Below, one piece after another: positions 1 to 9,400 of a stretch of 64,000 bases of DNA. The notes under the pieces were generated by a model. The model worked only from the letters and a program-made list of their open reading frames with translations. It was not told where the DNA came from and ran no database searches. Every line of letters starts with the position of its first letter. The stretch's first letter is position 1. The position numbers and the translations under genes are program-made. This stretch comes from Thermomonospora echinospora (GTDB lineage Bacteria; Actinomycetota; Actinomycetes; Streptosporangiales; Streptosporangiaceae): positions 62,001 to 126,000 of the forward strand of contig NZ_FNVO01000006.1 in assembly GCF_900108175.1 (NCBI RefSeq), read 5' to 3'.

Positions 1-171
1 CACGGCGTGATCACCGTCAGCAGTACCGGCTCCTACCGCCTGGCCCAGGCCCGCGCCCGCACCGAACAGGCCGCCGGCCGGCCCTCCCACCACGCCTCTC
101 CAAGGGGAGCAGCCAAGATAAGCCAGAAAAAGCCCAGGTCAACGGGAGTGTGCCCGTCTGGTGAGGCGTGA
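1..171 (+). CDS. C-terminal end of a gene entering from the left edge (unknown)
   Basis: Frame 1 is open from the first base of the window to a TGA at 169-171 and gives 56 residues, rich in Arg, Ala and Ser, ending in a basic tail. It overlaps the next reading frame by 11 bases. I do not recognise a family, and the reading could be chance in high-GC DNA. Without the upstream sequence neither start nor function can be judged. Confidence 0.3.
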   Translation, partial: HGVITVSSTGSYRLAQARARTEQAAGRPSHHASPRGAAKISQKKPRSTGVCPSGEA

Positions 172-739
172 CGAGGGCGTGGAATACGCTCAGCCCGCCT
201 CGCTCCCGCCCACGGGCGGCGGGTCAGCCGTTTGCCACGACCCGGCGGTGGTGGCTTGGATGGGCCGGGTGCGTTTCGTTCGCTTCACCGACGACCAAGG
301 GGAACCGCTCATCGACCCCCGCGCCTACCTGGAACGGCTGCCGGAACTGGCCCCCGAGTTGCCGCCGGGGGCGCGGGAGTTCGCCACCGACCCGGGGCAT
401 TACGACTTCCACGGGCAGCGGTGCGTCAAGGACCTGAAGCTGCGTTCCCAGGCCTGGGACCCGGAGGCGAATGCGCTGGAGCTGTTCTTTCGGCACAACT
501 GCTGGAAACACGAGGAGGACCTGACGATCCGCTACGCGGGTCTGCGCAGCCTCCACACGGACCTCGCCGTGGTCTCCGACCCGGTCAGCACGACGTTCGA
601 CGTGGTGCTGGACGAGGTGCTGCCGCACCAGGGCGGCTGCCTGCACGAGATCGAGTTCTGGGGCGGAACGATGGTCGTGGCGGCCGACGACCTGACCGCC
701 GCCTGGACCGGAGCCGACTGCCCTGACAGGTCCCGCTAG
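161..739 (+). CDS. Hypothetical protein, 192 aa
   Basis: Soluble, acidic, single-domain protein with no signal peptide or membrane segment. The first 33 residues are Pro/Gly-rich and low in complexity, so the true start may be the ATG at 260, after which the sequence becomes well ordered (MGRVRFVRFTDDQGEPL). The C-terminal half alternates strands and polar turns and has a short aromatic, charged patch (FFRHNCWKHEED). I do not recognise the family. It stands alone: upstream is an unknown gene end, and downstream (740-957) holds no clear gene before a broken glyoxalase-like gene on the other strand. Confidence 0.5.
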   Translation: MRRDEGVEYAQPASLPPTGGGSAVCHDPAVVAWMGRVRFVRFTDDQGEPLIDPRAYLERLPELAPELPPGAREFATDPGHYDFHGQRCVKDLKLRSQAWDPEANALELFFRHNCWKHEEDLTIRYAGLRSLHTDLAVVSDPVSTTFDVVLDEVLPHQGGCLHEIEFWGGTMVVAADDLTAAWTGADCPDRSR

Positions 740-957
740 GGGCTTGTGGCGGGAATGTGCGGGACTGCGGCCCGCCTTTCGCTCATGCAGTTCCACCGCA
801 CCCCCGGTCGGAGGAACGGATCCCCTGGCCCCAGAAGGTCGGGGCGGTCAACGCTGTCCAGCCGCAGAACTGGCAAGAACGGCTCAAGCGGCGGCGCCAG
901 GACGAGTAACGGGCCACCGACACCCGCGACCCCGTCCCGTATCCCCCGATCTGCGAC

Positions 958-1301
958 CTACTGGGCAGGTGCCTGGGCGAGCGACAGGCTGTTCCCGTCG
1001 GGATCCCGCACGACGACATGGCGCACACCGTTGCCGTAGGTCTCCACCGGTTCGTGGCCGATGCCGTGCACGGCGAGGCGGGCCAGGATGTCATCGAGGT
1101 CGGTCACACCGAGCGTGATCATGGCACCGCCTGCCCGCTCGGCCCGGTCGTCGACGACCACCCACGCGTTCTCACCGACCTGCCACAGGTATTCCTCGCC
1201 GATGACCCGTCCGCCGCGCGCCCGAAGAACGCCTCGAACCACTCCAGTGCCTTGGTCCGATCACTCACCGGCATGATGCTGTACAAGTCCACTCGGACCA
1301 C
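958..1301 (-). pseudogene. Glyoxalase/bleomycin-resistance (VOC) family gene, frameshifted
   Basis: Two adjacent minus-strand frames together make one VOC-fold protein. The N-terminal part starts at GTG 1301 (MVRVDLYSIMPVSDRTKALEW...FFG). The C-terminal part, in another frame, ends at 958 and carries the typical VOC ending VRDPDGNSLSL. The frame changes near 1205-1215, so the gene is probably inactivated by a single-base indel. A complete protein would have about 113 residues, normal for a small VOC protein, and the remainder of the reading frame is well preserved, which suggests recent decay or a sequencing error. Ligand and reaction cannot be inferred. Confidence 0.7.
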
Positions 1302-1605
1302 TCTCCTCAGCCGTTTCGGAACTTAGACCACTCCCGTGACTGGAACTCACCGGAGGAAGACGGCCCAGGTCTCCGCGAGGAACCTGAGGACAGGCGATCA
1401 CTCACCCTTCCGGGAAATGTTCAGGAACCGAACGTTCTGTTTTTGAACGTCGGCCCACCGGCCGTGGACGGCCAGGGCACGCCAGGTAGGCACACCGATC
1501 TTGATGACACTCTTAGATTCCACGTGGTAGCTGTGAGTAGGCATGTTGGTTCTCGGCCCCGCCCGACCCTCATCACTCCCCCGGTCCGATCTTGGGAGGT
1601 CACCG
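1302..1605. other. Intergenic region upstream of the WhiJ-type regulator
   Basis: This 304-base stretch separates the broken VOC gene (minus) from the regulator (plus) and probably holds promoters for both. It is locally AT-richer around 1420-1450 and 1495-1530 than its surroundings. A Shine-Dalgarno GGGAGGT lies at its right end, in front of the GTG at 1606. I could not assign convincing -35/-10 boxes. Confidence 0.4.
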
Positions 1606-2481
1606 GTGCCCAGCCCTTTCGTCCGCCGGCTCCGGCTGGCCGCCGAACTGCGCGCGCTGCGCGAGGAACGCGGAATGACCGCCGACGAGTTGTCGCGGCT
1701 GCTGTACCAGTCGCGGCCGAAGGTCTCCAAGCTGGAGAACGGCCATCTGCGCCCCGACCTGGCCCTGGTCATGAAGATCCTGGACCTGCTCGACGTCACC
1801 GGCGACAAGTGGCACGAGGTGGTCACCATCGCCCGGGACGCCGCCGAACGCGGCTGGTGGGACAGATACGGCGCCGCCATGGGCGACCGCCAACGCATGT
1901 ACGCCGACATCGAGTCCGGCGCCAAGAGCATCCGTGGTTACAACCAGTTCGGCATCCCGGGGATCTTGCAGACTCCCGAGTTCACCATGGCGCTCGTCGA
2001 GCTCGACAAGGCCGACGGACCGCTGGACTACAGCCCGGAACGCATGATCAAAGCACGTCTGCAACGCCGGAAGGCCGCATTCGGCCCTGAAGGACTGACA
2101 TACGAACTGATCTTGGACGAGTTCGTCATGCGGCGTCTGGCCGTCGCTCCCGAGGTCATGAGCGCCCAGCTTCTGCACCTGGTGGAAACCGCGTCCTACG
2201 AGCCTCGGCTCACCGTCCACGTCCTGCCCATGGATGCACGCATTGAGGGCGGCTTCCTGGCACGATCAACGTTTGCGATCTACACGTTCCCCGATCCGAA
2301 CGACCCGACGATGGCGATCGCCGACACGGTCAACACCGACGTAGTGCACACCGCCACAACCGAAGTGGCGCGGTACATCGAGTTGTACCAGCGGCTCCGT
2401 GACGCATCCCTCTCGGCCGTCAGCAGCCTTACGTTCCTGGAGGAGGCAGCCAATCGACTTGCCAAGATGGCAGGATCGTAA
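1606..2481 (+). CDS. WhiJ-type regulator: helix-turn-helix (XRE) + DUF5753, 291 aa
   Basis: Predicted cytoplasmic DNA-binding regulator. Residues about 5-65 form an XRE helix-turn-helix with the usual LSRLLYQSRPKVSKLENG recognition region; the rest is the DUF5753 domain typical of the WhiJ-like proteins that control development and antibiotic genes in actinomycetes. The GTG at 1606 is chosen because it has GGGAGGT 7 bases upstream and because the paralogue at 27393 has the same start context. The partner DUF397 gene begins 2 bases after the stop, so the two are co-transcribed and presumably act as a pair, as known for this family. The target is unknown. The pair lies at the left edge of the Wadjet island. 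Confidence 0.9.
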   Translation: MPSPFVRRLRLAAELRALREERGMTADELSRLLYQSRPKVSKLENGHLRPDLALVMKILDLLDVTGDKWHEVVTIARDAAERGWWDRYGAAMGDRQRMYADIESGAKSIRGYNQFGIPGILQTPEFTMALVELDKADGPLDYSPERMIKARLQRRKAAFGPEGLTYELILDEFVMRRLAVAPEVMSAQLLHLVETASYEPRLTVHVLPMDARIEGGFLARSTFAIYTFPDPNDPTMAIADTVNTDVVHTATTEVARYIELYQRLRDASLSAVSSLTFLEEAANRLAKMAGS

Positions 2482-2483
2482 GC

Positions 2484-2684
2484 ATGTCCATCAAGTACGC
2501 GCGCTGGCGCAAGTCAAGCCACAGCGCCCCCAACGGCGACTGCGTTGAAGTAGGCATCTCCCACATGGGCGCGATCGGAGTACGTGACACTAAGCAGGAC
2601 GGCACAGGCCCCGTCCTGGAGTTCACCCGCCCGGAGTGGGCCGCGTTCCTATCGGCCATCCGCTCGGCCGACCCCAGGCGATGA
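2484..2684 (+). CDS. DUF397 protein, 66 aa (repeat copy A)
   Basis: Small DUF397 protein with the family hallmarks WRKSSHS near the N-terminus, CVEVG in the middle, IGVRD, and an FTRPEWAAFL ending. Such proteins are encoded next to WhiJ-type regulators and are thought to modulate them; that role is inferred from family knowledge. It begins 2 bases after the regulator's stop, so it is translated from the same message. From about codon 15 to 68 bases past the stop the sequence recurs at 15649-15873. Its stop codon sits in an ATGA overlap with a 16-codon micro-ORF. Confidence 0.9.
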   Translation: MSIKYARWRKSSHSAPNGDCVEVGISHMGAIGVRDTKQDGTGPVLEFTRPEWAAFLSAIRSADPRR

Positions 2685-2752
2685 GCACGGCCGAGTGCGA
2701 GAGATGCGGGCTCACCATCAGGCTGGGCTGAACCTGCAACCTCACACCGGCC
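2528..2752 (+). repeat. Direct repeat copy A (DUF397 body + 3' flank)
   Basis: These 225 bases align without gaps to 15649-15873 (offset 13121) with about 15 mismatches by my count, or roughly 93% identity. The repeat includes most of the DUF397 gene and 68 bases after its stop. The two copies bracket the jetABCD operon, so this is a candidate boundary of the island or a substrate for deletion by homologous recombination. Confidence 0.85.
2681..2731 (+). CDS. Micro-ORF of 16 codons overlapping the DUF397 stop
   Basis: ATG at 2681 overlaps the DUF397 TGA as ATGA and reads MSTAECERCGLTIRLG before a stop. The CERC pair could be half of a metal knuckle. The second repeat copy (from 15802) keeps the ATGA overlap, the length and the stop, but the first Cys of the CxxC is changed to Arg. 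Conservation of the frame in two copies is only weak support, because the copies are recent duplicates. Translation is uncertain. Confidence 0.25.
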   Translation: MSTAECERCGLTIRLG

Positions 2753-2759
2753 GGCGAGG

Positions 2760-3416
2760 CTATTGCGAGAAGATCCAGCCGATTGCCTGACGGGTCAGTT
2801 CGTCTTCGACCGCCGAGCTCCTCGGGCCTTCGCGCTCGGCCGCGTCCTCCTGGGTCGGGCTGGTGAGGTAGGTCCGCCGGGTGCGTGGGTCGGCGATGAC
2901 GCTGGCAAAGCGCAGGTCTCCTGCGAACAGCAGTACCCCGTAGCCGTCCGTCATGGCCTGCCAGGTTTCCATACGGAACCTGACCGTGTGCTGTGCGGCG
3001 ACACTGTGATCGGGAGCCAGCAGGGACACGCGGGTGACGACGTGGCTCCGGCTCTGGTGCGTGCTCTCGGCCCGGCAGGGCCACGCCTGCCAGGGTTCCC
3101 GCTGGATCATCGTGGCCATGTTCCGGGTGCGCCGTCGACGCTCTATCAGCCCCGCCCATAGCGCCAGGATGAGACCGCTTCCACCACCGGTCAGTCCCAT
3201 CCACAGGAAGAGTCCTGGGAAGCCGAGGGCGCCACTGAGCAGCGCGGGGCTGGTGAGCACGATGACCAGGATGAGAGGCGGGAGCGCGGTCAGCACGGTC
3301 CAGGGCGGGAACCGGTATCCGCTGGACGCGAGAATTTCGGCGAGGGCCCATGGGGTCATCTGTGCAGCGGGCCGGGGGGTGACGGCATATCCGTACTGTC
3401 GGGCGAGCACGACCAA
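2760..3416 (-). CDS. Hypothetical protein with two membrane segments, 218 aa
   Basis: The N-terminal third contains two hydrophobic helices (about residues 36-58 and 66-90) separated by a short Gly/Leu loop, followed by a basic stretch (ERRRRTR) and a soluble C-terminal domain of about 125 residues with alternating strands. The arrangement suggests a membrane-anchored protein with a cytoplasmic domain. The open frame begins at a TTG (3416), two codons after an in-frame TAA, without a visible ribosome site; the GTG at 3410 is an alternative start, and N-terminal truncation is possible. I do not recognise the family. It converges with the DUF397 gene and lies inside the repeat-bracketed island. 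Confidence 0.55.
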   Translation of the reverse strand: MVVLARQYGYAVTPRPAAQMTPWALAEILASSGYRFPPWTVLTALPPLILVIVLTSPALLSGALGFPGLFLWMGLTGGGSGLILALWAGLIERRRRTRNMATMIQREPWQAWPCRAESTHQSRSHVVTRVSLLAPDHSVAAQHTVRFRMETWQAMTDGYGVLLFAGDLRFASVIADPRTRRTYLTSPTQEDAAEREGPRSSAVEDELTRQAIGWIFSQ

Positions 3417-4004
3417 GAATTATGCAGGAAGGTTCTTGGGAGAGGAAGCCGCGAACCCCGATGACCAGGCCCTCCGCGCAGGTCCAAACGATCGGGAAAA
3501 CAGAACATCGTCGCAGGTGGGAGCGCTATTCAACCCCATCGACATCCACGAATCAGCCCGGGCCGGCGCACCGGTGGTCAGCGCGACCTGTTTCGCGCGA
3601 CGGTCAACGACCTGCGCTCGTTCCTTGTTGTGCTTTCCTCACCGACCAGGCCACTCGGGGTTATCGCCTACTGGCGAGCGGAGATAGCGGGAGACGTGGA
3701 TCTTCCCGCGGTTCCCGTAAGGTCGGCCGGGCCGGCTCCGTCGGTCAGGCGTCCTCGCTGATGCCACCGAGCCGCTCGATGTCCTCGGCGGGGATTGCGG
3801 TGAACAGGGAGACGCTGGAGGTCGCCGACCCCTCGCACCTACGAAGCCTTTCGGGCATGGCCTGGCGCATCTCCGCACAGCAGTCTGACGGAGAAGGACC
3901 CGGCACGCGCTTCTCCGCGCCGTGGCCTGGGACTGTCTGCGTTCTCAGCCCACCGAACGAGAAGTCCCTCACTCGTTTCCGACGTCGGCCCCGTTCCCGC
4001 CGAT
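3417..4004. other. Gene-poor 588-bp stretch inside the island
   Basis: No convincing complete gene. A 75-residue minus-strand frame (3972-3745) ends in an orderly helical tail (FTAIPAEDIERLGGISEDA) and could be a real small protein or the decayed end of one, but it has no recognisable family and no clear ribosome site. The rest looks like degenerate coding sequence, in keeping with the broken genes on either side. Confidence 0.35.
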
Positions 4005-4418
4005 GTGCAGCCCCAGGATGACTCCGAGCTTCACACCGCCGTCGTCAACGCGCTGTTGGCGTACGCCGAGCAGCACAAGTTCGCTCAAGTGGAGCCGACG
4101 GCGGAGTTCACGCAGGACCAGGAGGCGCATGAGTTCCTCCCCGAGAACGACTTCGCTTTCCTGACCGGGGCTCTCTTCGATCAGGGGTGGCGGCGGGCTC
4201 TCCGAAGCCGACTCCGGGACGTACCGATGAAGGCCGAGGCGGACGAAGCCGGAGGTCATCACTCAGTCAATCCCATGCCTGTTGACCAGCGGCAACTCAC
4301 ATACCACCACCGTGGACGCAACCGCTGGCCGACCGCCCCGACGTCTGGAAGGTCCGCAATGAACCACGCCTCTTCCTCGGAGAAGAGTGGAGTTGAGTAC
4401 GCGGAGGTCTGGCTCTGA
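4005..4418 (+). pseudogene. N-terminal remnant of an HhH-GPD-type DNA glycosylase-like gene
   Basis: The first 60 or so residues (GTG 4005) carry AYAEQHKFAQVEPTAEFT and then ENDFAFLTGALFDQG, which I recognise as the opening of actinobacterial HhH-GPD-family proteins, where NDFAFLxGVIFDQG precedes the helix-hairpin-helix domain. After FDQG (about position 4190) the similarity stops, and the frame runs into unrelated low-complexity sequence. The helix-hairpin-helix and catalytic Asp regions are therefore absent. I read this as a gene truncated by a rearrangement in the island. The identification rests on memory of the family motif. Confidence 0.5.
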
Positions 4419-4466
4419 GTAGCCGTACTCAGGGCCAGGTCCACTGCTCGCGCCCACACTGCGATC

Positions 4467-5180
4467 ATGAGTCGGCTTTCCGGGGAAGACCCTCGCATCG
4501 GTCGTGTACGGCGACCCTCCCGTGTCCGGCGCGGCGCGGTGCTGGCGGCGCTGTGCGCGCTCGCTCTCGCCGCATGCGGCACTGACTGGGCGAACGGCAA
4601 GGACCAGAAGACCGGGCCTCATGACCAGGGCGAGGTCGCCTCGGCCGCACCCTCCCCTACCGAGGCCGAGGAATCCGAGGGGCCCGAATTCCTGGCGTTC
4701 ATGGAACTCCTCAGCTCCCTGGCCGAGCCGTGCCTGAAGGACCTCCCAGCCCCAGAACCGCCTAAGGAGCCGGGGCCGGCAAGACCGCCTACCGCACCCC
4801 TGCCCGAGCTGACCGTCCCGGACGGGCCGCCATCCCCAGGGAAACCCCGGGATCGGCAGACCGCCATGAAGGAGGTGGAGCTGAGCTCCGCGGAGAAGTG
4901 CGAGGCCCGCATCCACGCCCGCCGCATCACCAAGGCCCTCAAGAGCGCCCCCGGCCCGACGTCGCAGCACGTCGAAAAGATCCTGCGCAGCCTCGGCTAC
5001 ATCGACGAGCGGCTCCACGGCCCGCAACCCTCGGGCCAGAGCGTGGTGTTCACCCTCGACCTGCGGGTGCTGGGCGGCCGGCTATGCCTGTTCGGCAACG
5101 TCACCGGCACGAAGACCCACATCGAACCGTACGGCGTTTCCCCGGAAGTCGGCTGTCTCGACGTACAGCGCCGTCACTGA
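4467..5180 (+). CDS. Putative lipoprotein, 237 aa
   Basis: Secreted, lipid-anchored protein by sequence. A basic N-terminus (RVRRPSRVRRG) is followed by a hydrophobic core ending in the lipobox LAAC at about residues 33-36, then a Pro/Glu-rich linker (about 45-140) and a compact C-terminal domain of about 100 residues containing three Cys (EKCEAR, LCLFG, GCLDV), two of which could form a disulphide. The family is not recognised. It reads toward jetD and ends 120 bases from the jetD stop, so it is convergent with the defence operon and probably independent of it. Confidence 0.7.
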   Translation: MSRLSGEDPRIGRVRRPSRVRRGAVLAALCALALAACGTDWANGKDQKTGPHDQGEVASAAPSPTEAEESEGPEFLAFMELLSSLAEPCLKDLPAPEPPKEPGPARPPTAPLPELTVPDGPPSPGKPRDRQTAMKEVELSSAEKCEARIHARRITKALKSAPGPTSQHVEKILRSLGYIDERLHGPQPSGQSVVFTLDLRVLGGRLCLFGNVTGTKTHIEPYGVSPEVGCLDVQRRH

Positions 5181-5299
5181 GCAACAAGACGGACCCCGGT
5201 AGTCGACAAGGAGCCTCCGGACGAGGAGACCGTGTTCATGGGCGGTAGGCGATGGTCACGCCGATATCGCCAGTTCCATCCTCAGCCGGGAAGTCCTGT

Positions 5300-6493
5300 T
5301 CATCTTCGGGCCAGATCATCCAGCAGTACCGGAAGCAGCGCCTCCTCGTGGACGGGATGTGCGGCGGCTGCCGCCGCCAGATCTCCTATGGCTGTTGTGC
5401 CGCCGGCAGCCCTGTAGGAAGTGAGGTCGAACCGCCAGGGTTGCAAGCTCGGGGCGACGGTGCGAAGCCGGTCCACGATGCCGAGGCCGACCCGGTCGAA
5501 GTCGGCGCGGGCGTGGACGGTGCATCCGGCCGAGGCAAGAGCACCGATCAGCGTCATTGCCGCTGCGGCGGCGACGCCGTCGGTACAGACGAGAGGGGCG
5601 CAGCGTGCGCCATGGCGGTCTGCGGCGGCCTCGACGATCGTCGGGTTCTCACAGACGTACACCGGCTGCGGGGAGGTAGGTCTCCACCTGCCGGTCAGGG
5701 AGCGCAGGGTCAGCCAAACCGGTTCACCGGGTGCGGCTGCCGTCAGGGCCACTGCGGGGGCGGACCCGGCCAGCGGCAGGTTGAGCACCAGGACACGGGA
5801 GGAGACCTCGTTGCACAGTACGCCGACCGCGCGCCAGGCGGTCCGCCAGGTCGGGCCGGCCCGCTGGGGGCGTTCCAGATCGTGCACCACCGCCGCAAGC
5901 CGGGCCACGGCTCTGCCCAGCGCCTGATCACCGTCGAGGGCGTGGGCGTTCCCGCACACCTCGGTGGCGAGCCGGGTCAGGTGGATCGGCTCACCGGACA
6001 GTGCATGCCAGACACGAGCGACCTTCTCACCGAGTTCGACGGCACGCGGATTCTCCGACTGCCAGGTCTCCGCATGATGAGCGGCCACCCCGGCGGACTC
6101 CAGTGCGGCTCGGACGGATGCCGCACGTGCGGTGTGCCGGGCGGCCCGCTCGGCCCTCGCCTTGGCCCGGACGGTCACCGGTCCGCAGGCGAGTTCGGCG
6201 AGTTGCAGCGGGCTCACCCCGTCGAGGGCTGCAGACAGGTCCTGCAGTCGTACGGGTCGGCCGGACACGTTCCAGGAATTGCCCACCAAGCGGGCCACCT
6301 GGCGCCGTTCATCGGCGTCCAGGTTCAGACGCAAGGTGCCCTTGTCGGTGGAGTGGCCACGCGCGGCTCGTTCTCGGATCGCTTCGATGACTTTTGCGGG
6401 ACCGGGCAGCCGTGCCCAAGAGGCCAGGCTGGCGGGCAACTCGGTCGGCGGTGCGGGTTCATCCTCGGTGGACTCGGGGGTCTCATGACGCAA
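5300..6493 (-). CDS. jetD: Wadjet JetD-like nuclease subunit (DUF2399/Toprim, TIGR02679-like), 397 aa
   Basis: Probable DNA-cleaving subunit of the Wadjet complex. In characterised Wadjet systems JetD is a Toprim-fold nuclease activated by the SMC-like JetABC motor once it has extruded a small circular DNA. The Toprim signature is visible: Glu282 (CENPTIVEAA) and DFD at 331-333 (ARADFDRVG), with the expected beta-strand spacing between them. The N-terminal two thirds match what I know of TIGR02679. I start it at TTG 6493, which has AGGAGGAGGG 8 bases upstream and overlaps the jetC stop by 11 bases; this length fits the family better than the longer upstream opening. Last gene of jetABCD. Confidence 0.85.
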   Translation of the reverse strand: MRHETPESTEDEPAPPTELPASLASWARLPGPAKVIEAIRERAARGHSTDKGTLRLNLDADERRQVARLVGNSWNVSGRPVRLQDLSAALDGVSPLQLAELACGPVTVRAKARAERAARHTARAASVRAALESAGVAAHHAETWQSENPRAVELGEKVARVWHALSGEPIHLTRLATEVCGNAHALDGDQALGRAVARLAAVVHDLERPQRAGPTWRTAWRAVGVLCNEVSSRVLVLNLPLAGSAPAVALTAAAPGEPVWLTLRSLTGRWRPTSPQPVYVCENPTIVEAAADRHGARCAPLVCTDGVAAAAAMTLIGALASAGCTVHARADFDRVGLGIVDRLRTVAPSLQPWRFDLTSYRAAGGTTAIGDLAAAAAAHPVHEEALLPVLLDDLARR

Positions 6494-9400
6494 AGAGCGT
6501 TCCCTCCTCCTGTAGCGAGTCGGTTGAGGTGGGGCGGATGGCCTGGGTCTCTTCCAGCACGACCCATTCCCCGCCGCACCACAGATGCGGGAGAGCGTCC
6601 ACACCGGGCAAGTGTTTCTGGCGGGCCAGGTCGTAGACCGCGGCGGCGGGCACGGTGGCGTACCGGCACCACTCGTCGTGCGCGGTGATCATCACGTCGA
6701 GGTCGAGTTCCACGGTGAGCCCCATGAAGCTCGCCTTCACCTCGGTGTCCACCCCGGTCATGGCCTCGTCCAGCCACACGGGACGAGGTGCGTGCGGGCC
6801 CGCCGCGTCGTAGGCGACCACGGCCGCCGCGAAGAGGGGCTGTGAGAGCAGCACCACCTTCTCTCCACCGGACTTGGAGCCGTGTCGGGCGGCGTCGAAG
6901 GGACGCCAGCGACCGGCCGGACCGGGCTTGTAGCGCAGTTGGATGCGGAGCCACGACCGGTAGTCGAGGGCGCGCGCCAGGTGGTCCTGCCAGTCGGCGA
7001 CGCCTTCGGAGAGAGCGTCCTCGCGTGCCTGCTCGACCTTGCGCCGCAGGAATTCGCGGATCATGTCCTGTCTGGCCGGGGCCATGTGCTCGTAGCCCTG
7101 CCGGAGCGCCTCGATCACTCGCCCGGCGTCGATATCGGACGGGTCGGCCTGCCACTCCAGTCGCAGAGTGTGGCCCTGGCGAGTGGGATGCTTGGCCAGG
7201 CGGTCGTTGATGCGGGTGAACACCGACTCGGTGTAGTCGAGGCGTTCTTTGAGGTGTTCGATGAAGGCCGAGCCGAGAAGCCTGCTCAGCACCTGTTGCT
7301 GTTCGGCGTCGAACCGCTCCCGTTGGGCGAGCACCTGTGCGGCGAGCGTCCCATCCGCGGTCTCCGGCGGGACCCAGCCGGCGGACTGGTCGGCCAGGAT
7401 CACCACGCGCGGCAGGTCGCCGTCCTCCTCCTCTCGGACGGTGCCGTCACGGTTCGGCAGCAGGACCTGCCGTAGCTTTTGCAGTTCCGCAAAGCACCGC
7501 CGCCATGCCTTGTCCTGGTCGACGGCGTCGGCGGCGACCTCGATCTCACGGCGGACCGTGCGGGCCGCATCCAGCGTCGCCTCTACCGCGCGACTGTCCG
7601 GAACGGCCACCCCGAGCGGGGCCACCAACCCACGGTCTGCGGCGACCCACCATGCTGCGGCCGCCGCCTCCCTTTCCGCTGCCGCAGTCCGCCGGGCCTG
7701 CTCGTGTTTCTCGAGGACCGCCACCGCGGAGTTCTCCGCCACTCGCAGCTCGGTGAGCCGCTCACCGAGGTCTTCGACCTTCCGTTCCAGCTCCGTTGCC
7801 TGCGTGTCGAGCTCGGCGCGGCGTTTCAACTGGTCCTGGTGCCCGGTGCTCAAGGCCTCGTAGGCGGTCCGCGCAGCGATCTCGGCGTGCCTGGCCCGTT
7901 TGTGGGCATCGGCCAGCTCTCCATCAGCGCGTTCGGAGTCGTGTGCGGCCTTGCCGTGTTCTTGTTCGGCGCGTTCGACGTGAACTTGGCGTACGCCGAG
8001 CAGCTTCAGGTCGGCGTTGTGCCGGTCGATCGCGACGCGCAGCTCTCCCAACGCATGGCGCAGAGGTCCGAGATCCTCCAGTGGAAAGGCGTGCTCGGCC
8101 GCGTAGCTCGCGACCTGCGCCCAAGCCGAGTCTCGTTCGCGGGCGGCGTCCGCATGCTGCTTCTGTACGACGGAGAGTTTGCCGCGTGCTCTATCCAGCT
8201 GTGTATGTGTCGCATCTGCGAACGCGACCGCTCGCACAAGCTCAGCCTCGCTGGGGGCGGCTTCGGCCTCCTGGGCGAGGCGCCGCAGTGTTTCGTCGGT
8301 GTCGTTGAGCAGGCGTTGGTTGGCCTCAAGCTCGGCCTGGAGCTGAGCCAGCTCCCCCTCCAGTCGGGTGATCGTGCGCTGCCGGGCCTGCTCTCGTGCG
8401 GTGGCCCCGAGATAAGAGGCGGGCTGGGGCGATTCGGCCGATCCGGTGAGCGAGCCATGGCGCCAGCTGCCGTCTGCGGCGAGCCATATCTCCTCAGCCG
8501 TCTCGGGAGGCCGTGCCGGATGCCAGCCGATGCCCCTCAGCACTGCGGAGATCCGGTCAGCGGTGACCCCACCGGCCGGGGTGGGCCCAAGGATCTCGGT
8601 GAGGTTGCGCGCCACGGCGGGAGCTATGGTGATCATGGTGTCCGGGCCGGTCACCAGGTCACCGTTCGGAGTCAGCCAGGCATCCAGCAGACCGGCGGCT
8701 GCGAGCACCGCCTCAAGCCGGTCGAGATCTTCGGATGCCAGCCCGTCTCGGGGCCGGACGCAGGCCCACAAGGGCGCACCTACGGCGTCATCGCCGGTCG
8801 GGCGCCTGCGGCGCGTCCAGAGCACAGGCGGTGGTGGTGGCTCCTCCGCAGTGTGGCGGACACGTTCCAGCTCGGCTTCAAGGGTGGTCCGCCGTTCGGT
8901 CAGCCTGGTACGGCTGGACCGCTGTTCGGCTCGTTGCTCCTGCAGATGGGACCGTGCCGCATCAAGGTGATCGTGTAGCGCCGCCGTCAGCAGAGACGAT
9001 CTGCTCTGGGCCGCCTCAGGGATCCGGTCCTGCCAGTAGAGGAGATCCCTTTCAGTGCAGGGGGCGGCCCGCAGTGTGGCGGACCATGTGGTGAGCTCCT
9101 CTTCCAGCGTGGCGGCGGCCGTACGTACTGCGTCATCGGCCTCTTGAGCCTCCCCTTCCAGCCCGTGCACCGCCTGCCGTCGGTCCTCGAGGATCTGGGC
9201 GAGTTGGTCCGCCCTTGTGCGGGCGTCCCGCCAGACGCGATGCAGAGTCGTCAGGTGGTCGAGCCGTTCGGTCCGTGCCGCGTGCGCGACCCGCAGCCCG
9301 GCCAGGTCCCGGCCCCGCAGGAACGGCTCCGCGTCGATCCCAGTGTCATCGGCCGCTTTGCGAAGATGCTCGGCGCTTTCCGCCGCCTGTTCGGCGGCCT

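Noticed and set aside
740-957. Short plus-strand peptide ending near 909 (WPQKVGAVNAVQPQNWQERL) as a transposase tail
   Set aside because: Orderly, but too short, with no start and no inverted repeats or other insertion-sequence traces around it.
8000-9300. Long plus-strand frames opposite jetC
   Set aside because: They are antisense to an intact SMC-like gene and lack motifs; high GC creates such shadows.
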